A stretch of 55,369 nucleotides of DNA, taken from Candidatus Nitrosocaldus tengchongensis. GTDB lineage: Archaea > Thermoproteota > Nitrososphaeria > Nitrososphaerales > Nitrosocaldaceae. The stretch lies in contig JACAFJ010000006.1 in assembly GCA_013538675.1 (NCBI GenBank), positions 1-55,369 on the forward strand. The letters are read 5' to 3'. Position numbers and translations under genes: made by a program. The notes below the pieces were generated by a model, which saw only the letters and a program-made list of their open reading frames with translations, did no database searches and was not told the DNA's origin. Of the stretch, positions 51,158-55,369 are shown piece after piece (position 1 is the first letter of the stretch; every line of letters starts with the position of its first letter).

Positions 51158-51502
51158 ATGTACTATGAAACGATGAGAATAGGGAGCAAGTACTCCATAA
51201 GCAAAGGGGAGGATTCAGTAACCATAGTGAGGATGATGAGTGATTACTTTGAGAAGGTTTACATAAACAAGGATGGTTATGTTAACATAACCATGAATAG
51301 GTTCAGCGTTAGATTCTCCTACCCTAGGCATCTGATCATGATGAGTATAGGGGAGATATCTGAGATACTAGAGTATGAGGGGAAGAGGTACATGAGGGAT
51401 TCCATGCTGATAGAGAGGATAAACAGGATGATGTATGATCTAATCAAGTACTATCATACTAACAATCCAAACTATGATGTTCTGAACTATATTACACCAT
51501 AA
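51158..51502 (+). CDS. 114-aa protein of unknown function
   Basis: A small soluble protein with beta-strand-like start (RIGSKYSISKGEDSVTIVRMM, in two pieces), KVYINKDGYVNITMNRFSVRFSYPRHLI and a C-terminal helix (SMLIERINRMMYDLIKYY). It is rich in Tyr and Met. No motif recognised. ATG 51158 follows an AT-rich region; it ends 16 bp inside the end of the convergent glycosylase gene. Confidence 0.55.
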   Translation: MYYETMRIGSKYSISKGEDSVTIVRMMSDYFEKVYINKDGYVNITMNRFSVRFSYPRHLIMMSIGEISEILEYEGKRYMRDSMLIERINRMMYDLIKYYHTNNPNYDVLNYITP

Positions 51503-52092
51503 CCCTCCTTCCTTGATACGAACCGGTTACCCTTGATTACGAACCTCCAGGGTCTATCCATACCTTCAGATATACCTATCCTCCTTGTTGCTATTATATC
51601 TATATCACTCATGCTATAACCCTCTGCTATGTATAGTTCCCCATCAACTGTAAGGTCAAACCCGTTATACCTAGAATCTATGTTTAATGCCTTGGTTAAC
51701 TTACCTGGTCCATTTGTGAGCATCTCTACCTTGATGCTTCTAGTAGCAGATCTATTACTCATCATAACCTCTACACCCTGTCTGGGTTCTACAGCCCTTA
51801 TGAGCACTGCACCAGCCTCCATATCCCTGCTCTTTGCTACCACGTTGAGGCAGTAATGATTACCATAGATGAAGTATACATACGCATGCCCAACCTCTCC
51901 AAACATAACACTGTTCCTTGCTGTCATACCTCTATATGCATGGCTTGCAGGATCATCCCTTGTGTATGCTTCAGTCTCAACTATGATGCCAGAGAGTATA
52001 TTGCAATCCATCACCCTTACAAGCATCTTTCCAAGTAGGCTCTTTGCAACCTCTACAGTATCCCTTGCATAAAACTCCCTTGCCAGTATCAT
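51487..52092 (-). CDS. 3-methyladenine (alkyladenine) DNA glycosylase, AAG/MPG family
   Basis: Removes alkylated or deaminated purines from DNA. The catalytic Glu lies in GIIVETEAYTRDDPASHAYRG, followed by ARNSVMFGEVGHAYVYFIYGNHYCLNVV (the minor-groove-reading strands) and GPGKLTKALNI, then the C-terminal DIDIIATRRIGI. 201 residues, the size of the archaeal/bacterial AAG. ATG 52092 sits at the conserved start. Convergent with the 114-aa gene. Confidence 0.93.
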   Translation of the reverse strand: MILAREFYARDTVEVAKSLLGKMLVRVMDCNILSGIIVETEAYTRDDPASHAYRGMTARNSVMFGEVGHAYVYFIYGNHYCLNVVAKSRDMEAGAVLIRAVEPRQGVEVMMSNRSATRSIKVEMLTNGPGKLTKALNIDSRYNGFDLTVDGELYIAEGYSMSDIDIIATRRIGISEGMDRPWRFVIKGNRFVSRKEGYGVI

Positions 52093-52151
52093 ATCAGTTA
52101 GCAGAATGCTGGAACGATTAAGTATATCTTTCCTCTACTACCAACAAGGTT

Positions 52152-52535
52152 ATGCAGAGATTCTTGGATGCACTCTCAAAAGGTGTATTTGCAGTTGCTA
52201 GATGCAGGTACTGCTCCTCTAGTGTATGGCCTCCAAGCCCTGTGTGTAGGAGATGTCTTAATAGCGATATGGAGTGGGTATACATTGATCCCAGTAAGGA
52301 TGAGATCAAAGGTAGGATAATGGTCGTCTCAGAGTCGTATATAAGGGGTGTAAGGTTTGCATTCATAGAGTTGGAGAATGGGGTAAGGCTATTTGGGAGG
52401 GTTCTAGAGGATGATAACCCAGAGACTGAGCCAAGTATAGGTTCTCTAGTAATGATGGTTAGATGTGGTATAGATGATGACAACGAGCCCTACTATCTAT
52501 TCAAGTCATTACAGGCTAGTACATCAAAGACTTAA
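52152..52535 (+). CDS. Stand-alone DUF35 OB-fold / zinc-ribbon protein
   Basis: N-terminal zinc ribbon CRYCSSSVWPPSPVCRRC (CxxC and CxxC) followed by an OB-fold (GRIMVVSES, RFAFIELENGVRLFGRV, GSLVMMVRCG). This is the DUF35 acyl-CoA-associated architecture; usually the gene sits beside a thiolase or HMG-CoA synthase gene and the protein positions the substrate. No such partner is in this window. ATG 52152 is used. Confidence in the domains is good; the partner is unknown. Confidence 0.82.
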   Translation: MQRFLDALSKGVFAVARCRYCSSSVWPPSPVCRRCLNSDMEWVYIDPSKDEIKGRIMVVSESYIRGVRFAFIELENGVRLFGRVLEDDNPETEPSIGSLVMMVRCGIDDDNEPYYLFKSLQASTSKT

Positions 52536-52569
52536 AATACTTAACTTACTTTGCTGCACATAAGGTAGG

Positions 52570-53220
52570 ATGGATAGTGTAAAGACAAACAGGACTAGGA
52601 GGCAGAGGGGCTACAGCTTTGAGCATGAACTGGTTAGAAGGATAAACTCATGCAATGGATGGAAGGCAATAAGGCTTGGAAGCCCAAGCGTTTCGCTACC
52701 AGATGTCATAGCAGTGAACAATGCTAAAGGTATCATGCTTGCCATAGAGGCAAAGAGCACAAGCACTGATACAATAAAGGTGCCTATAGAGCAGGTAGCA
52801 AGGTGCATAAACTGGCTCAACCTCTTCACCAGATACAGGCATAGATATGTAATATTGGCCTTGAAGTTCATGAGCAAGAAGTGGAAGAAGGCATACACAT
52901 ATGAGCATAGGGAATTGCAGGAGTACTATTGGCTATGGGATGATGCTACTACCACTACTACCACTCTTCCAGATACAAACATCATAGCAAAGGTACTGGA
53001 AGAGAGCAAGAATAATAATAATAAGAAGAAGAGTAACAGGTCCAAGATATACATAGCATGTAGGTACGATGGGAGTCTTTACATATACATGAACTATGCT
53101 ACTACTCCTCTTCTCATCAATCCCAATGATACCAATAACGGTTCTAGTGGTAATGGGGATGAAAGAAGGATAAGGCTAACTCTAACTCTATTCGAGATGC
53201 CTTGGCAGGGTAGAGAGTAG
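52570..53220 (+). CDS. hjc: Holliday junction resolvase Hjc-like
   Basis: Archaeal resolvase with a PD-(D/E)XK site: GYSFEHELVRRINSCNGWKAIRLG, SVSLPDVIAVNNAKGIMLAIEAKSTSTD (D, then E-x-K), and a basic stretch. The catalytic core fills the first 115 residues. Beyond that come unusual low-complexity runs (DDATTTTTTLP and SKNNNNKKKSNRS) splitting a C-terminal part that would normally be short; 216 residues is long for Hjc. ATG 52570. Confidence 0.85.
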   Translation: MDSVKTNRTRRQRGYSFEHELVRRINSCNGWKAIRLGSPSVSLPDVIAVNNAKGIMLAIEAKSTSTDTIKVPIEQVARCINWLNLFTRYRHRYVILALKFMSKKWKKAYTYEHRELQEYYWLWDDATTTTTTLPDTNIIAKVLEESKNNNNKKKSNRSKIYIACRYDGSLYIYMNYATTPLLINPNDTNNGSSGNGDERRIRLTLTLFEMPWQGRE

Positions 53221-53297
53221 TAGTGGTGGTATTAGTATTAGAATCACGCATCTAACATCTAATAAAACTTTTAACCACCTTCCTAGACTTATATCTT

Positions 53298-53654
53298 ATG
53301 AGCTATTATACTGATGAAAGGCTGATAACAAGCAGGGATGCACTGAACAGATGGGAGTTCAAGTTGAAACTACTCGAGGTTGTGGAGAATGCTAGAGATC
53401 CAGCAGCATTCAAGTTCGGGCATAGAGTGCTTGTTAAGAAGGTGCTTGTTATAATAAGGAACCTTAGAACCAATGAGGTTACAGAGAAGGAACTCGACCT
53501 TGAGGAGATAGAGAATGAGATAAGGAGTAAGAGGTACTTCAGCTCAGCCAATAGATGGGTTGCACCATCAGAGATAAAGAATGGCTACATAGTTGGTTAT
53601 AGACACAATGACCTCCTTGCAAGTGCAATAGCATTAGACTATATAGTTATATAG
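53298..53654 (+). CDS. 118-aa protein of unknown function
   Basis: A small soluble, charged protein: DERLITSRDALNRWEFKLKLLEVVENARDP in two helices, GHRVLVKKVLVIIRNLRTNEVTEKELDLEEIENEI, and a C-terminal GYIVGYRHNDLLASAIALDYIVI. No motif for a known family is visible. TATA-like CTTTTAA about 28 nt before ATG 53298 supports it as a gene. The strong beta-strand pattern suggests an OB or barrel fold, but that is speculative. Confidence 0.6.
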   Translation: MSYYTDERLITSRDALNRWEFKLKLLEVVENARDPAAFKFGHRVLVKKVLVIIRNLRTNEVTEKELDLEEIENEIRSKRYFSSANRWVAPSEIKNGYIVGYRHNDLLASAIALDYIVI

Positions 53655-53686
53655 AGAATTGTAGTGTAAGGGAATATCTTACTATA

Positions 53687-53697
53687 GATTTAAATCT
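53687..53697 (+). promoter_or_regulatory. TATA box of the 44-aa cysteine-rich protein gene
   Basis: GATTTAAATCT, centred about 27 nt before ATG 53719, the leaderless distance. Confidence 0.5.
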
Positions 53698-53718
53698 ATG
53701 CTATGATTATAATGTATT

Positions 53719-53853
53719 ATGGCACACTGTGAATGTGGTATATGTAATCATACATCGGATAAGGAATGCTTTGAGAAGGAGTGTAAATGTTGTATAAACT
53801 TCCACCTTCGATCTGGACCCAAGAGGTTAACCATCCAGTATCATAAGATATAA
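53719..53853 (+). CDS. 44-aa cysteine-rich protein
   Basis: The translation opens MAHCECGICNHTSDKECFEK and continues ECKCCINFHL, then a basic tail. Seven cysteines and several His in the first 30 residues (CxCxxC ... C ... CxCC) point to a zinc- or cluster-binding mini-protein. No signal peptide. A TATA box at leaderless spacing and a normal stop support it as real. It lies between the 118-aa gene and thrC. No family recognised. Confidence 0.7.
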   Translation: MAHCECGICNHTSDKECFEKECKCCINFHLRSGPKRLTIQYHKI

Positions 53854-53871
53854 TATAAGTGGAGATCCTAG

Positions 53872-53880
53872 CTTTATAAG
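53872..53880 (+). promoter_or_regulatory. TATA box of thrC
   Basis: CTTTATAAG, about 30 nt before ATG 53906. Confidence 0.5.
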
Positions 53881-53905
53881 TAGGTATAAACCCCTTACTA
53901 GGGTC

Positions 53906-55255
53906 ATGAGGATGGAGGCTTACCAGGAGTGCATAGACCCAGCATGTAGGCTAAGGTATCCTATAAATGAGTTCAGGATAACGTGTGAGAGAGGTCATGC
54001 TCTTGATGTGAAGTATGCTTATGCACCAGACAAGAGCCTGAAGGATGTATTCTATGCTAGAAGGAACCATGGCAACAATATATACAATGAGAGTGGGGTA
54101 TGGCGCTTCAGGGATCTCATAAACTTTGTACAGATAGATACTGAGGAGTATGAGGAGTGCAAGAAGTATCTAGTATCTCTCGATGGTGCTGAAGGCAGAC
54201 TACCAAAGCCATTCAAGATGAGCAAGGTTGCAGAATACGCTGGCATGGATAAGGATTGCCTATTCCTCCAACCTGAAGGTTACAATCCTAGTGGTTCATT
54301 CAAGGATAATGGTATGGCAAGTGCACTAACACATGCAAAGATGCTTGCTGTTAGGAAGATAATGTGTGCTTCAACTGGGAATACATCAGCCTCAGCAGCT
54401 ATGTACGCTTCAAATGAAGGTATGCTATGCGAGGTGTATGTGCCTAGAGGTGAGATAGCCATAGGGAAGTTAGGGCAGGCATTGCAGTTTGGTGCACAGG
54501 TTGTAGAGGTTGATGGTAACTTCGATGATGCATTACAGATAATGCTTAGAGAGGCTAAGCGTAACAATGCTTACGTTGTCAACTCTGTAAACCCCTTCAG
54601 GCTTGAGGGGCAGAAGACTATAGTGTATAGAGCGTTAGAGTACCTTGACTGGAACCCTCCAGACTGGATAGTCTATCCTGGAGGAGCATTAGGCAACACC
54701 TCTAGCGCTGGGAAATGCTTAATGGAACTTTATGAGTGGGGATGGATAAAGAAGATACCTAAACTTGCTATAATAAATGCTGAAGGTGCAAATACGCTCT
54801 ACACACTCTACAATGGAAAGTTCAATGGGAGAGCGTTGAGATGGAACAAGGGCAAGGTTGACCTTGAACTTATAGAGGAGTACTATGCATACATGGATAA
54901 GCAGAACATAAAGCCTAGAACAGATGCAACTGCAATACAGATAGGCAAACCTTCGAACCTGCTGAAGGGTTTAAGAGCATTAGAGTTCACAGATGGTGTT
55001 GTTGAGCAGGTTAGCGATGCTGATATGTACGATGGTATGGCAGTTGTTGGGCTTAATGGATTTGATTGTGAACTTGCATCTGGTGCAGTTCCAGCAGGGA
55101 TAAAGAGGTTGAGGGAGATGGAGATAATAAAGAGGGATGATGTTGTTGTTGGTATACTCACACGTAGGCAGAAGGATCCTAACCTAGTGATAAGGTACCA
55201 TATGGATGCTAGCAAGAGGTTTGCTGTAGTACCAAGGCAGTATAGTAGTAATTAA
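53906..55255 (+). CDS. thrC: Threonine synthase
   Basis: PLP enzyme converting O-phosphohomoserine to threonine. An N-terminal zinc-finger-like segment (CIDPACRLRYP, ITCERGHA) precedes the PLP fold with YNPSGSFKDNGMASA (Schiff-base Lys), ASTGNTSASAAMYAS, the phosphate loop around YPGGALGNTSSAGK, and IQIGKPSNLLKG with VEQVSDADMYDGM near the C-terminus. 449 residues. ATG 53906 follows the TATA box; ATG 53912 is an alternative. After it, 114 bp to the window end hold no gene. Confidence 0.94.
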   Translation: MRMEAYQECIDPACRLRYPINEFRITCERGHALDVKYAYAPDKSLKDVFYARRNHGNNIYNESGVWRFRDLINFVQIDTEEYEECKKYLVSLDGAEGRLPKPFKMSKVAEYAGMDKDCLFLQPEGYNPSGSFKDNGMASALTHAKMLAVRKIMCASTGNTSASAAMYASNEGMLCEVYVPRGEIAIGKLGQALQFGAQVVEVDGNFDDALQIMLREAKRNNAYVVNSVNPFRLEGQKTIVYRALEYLDWNPPDWIVYPGGALGNTSSAGKCLMELYEWGWIKKIPKLAIINAEGANTLYTLYNGKFNGRALRWNKGKVDLELIEEYYAYMDKQNIKPRTDATAIQIGKPSNLLKGLRALEFTDGVVEQVSDADMYDGMAVVGLNGFDCELASGAVPAGIKRLREMEIIKRDDVVVGILTRRQKDPNLVIRYHMDASKRFAVVPRQYSSN

Positions 55256-55369
55256 TAGATGGTAAATGATAACTTTAGCAGTGCATTTACGTGAGATTCA
55301 TAATAATATTATCCACATCTTAGTATTCGCATCTGACACCTTATCTCCGATATATATATATCACTCATT

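Noticed and set aside
55256-55369. A minus-strand ATG at the last bases of the window
   Set aside because: The frame stops after about 19 codons, so no gene can be supported there.
1-55369. CRISPR arrays, insertion sequences, prophage or integrated-element signs
   Set aside because: No spaced direct repeats, transposase, integrase or terminal inverted repeats were seen; gene content is core-chromosomal throughout.

Overview
The window reads as a chromosomal core-gene region of an archaeon, most likely of the Nitrososphaerota (Thaumarchaeota) and possibly a thermophilic lineage such as Candidatus Nitrosocaldus. The archaeal assignment rests on Nop5/fibrillarin, TFB, a TFE-beta homologue with the four-cysteine cluster, aIF1, Sec61-beta, Hjc, PurP, Trm1, DUF2070 and ribosomal proteins S26e and L40e. 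S26e and TFE-beta point to the TACK branch. F420 ligase CofE and a PEF-type C-terminal sorting tail fit Nitrososphaerota. The genus is inference; no ammonia-oxidation genes are present. Many genes have a TATA box about 22-30 nt before the start codon and no Shine-Dalgarno, so transcripts are probably largely leaderless. Internal operon genes often do have a Shine-Dalgarno (L40e, gatB, trpD, fibrillarin).

Layout. 1-2.3 kb: a truncated secreted protein and pyrDK. 2.4-4.5 kb: Nop5-fibrillarin, the C/D-box sRNP methylation pair. 4.5-10 kb: RNase HII, TerC, THEP1 NTPase, Trm1, RlmE, TFE-beta and a small zincin. 10-12.5 kb: tRNA-Val(CAC), L40e and sucDC. 12.7-17.6 kb: two mini-genes, purP, an AlaX-type editing protein, AspRS and a coiled-coil nuclease with a decayed N-terminus. 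18-21.4 kb: gatCAB, which with AspRS suggests tRNA-dependent Asn synthesis. 21.4-27 kb: SIS protein, small regulators, a CDP-alcohol transferase, S26e, an NAD kinase-HTH fusion and CTP synthase.

27.3-29.2 kb holds the most unusual locus. A 94-aa protein with a CPNCH motif is translationally coupled to a DUF692/MNIO (multinuclear iron) enzyme that appears fused, through an Asn/Asp/Ser linker, to a partner-like helical domain. This resembles MNIO systems that modify cysteine-containing peptides and may be an undescribed archaeal version. 29.3-35.3 kb is the trpEGDCBA operon without trpF.

35.4-42.9 kb carries a hemerythrin-like protein, TFB, a dCTP deaminase-like protein, a CAAX-type protease, aIF1, Sec61-beta, DUF2070 and a nuclease-like protein. 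42.9-46.7 kb has a large peptide-type solute-binding protein with a PEF-like tail and two unknown genes. 46.8-55.3 kb has CofE, a ThrH/SerB-like phosphatase, ProRS, a DedA-like protein, alkyladenine glycosylase, a lone DUF35 protein, Hjc, a 44-aa cysteine-rich protein and threonine synthase.

Two features recur across the window. Asn/Ser/Asp/Thr-rich inserts or tails built from trinucleotide runs occur inside otherwise conserved enzymes. Two intergenic palindromes share the form TTAAC-N6-GTTAA. No CRISPR array, insertion sequence or rRNA was seen.
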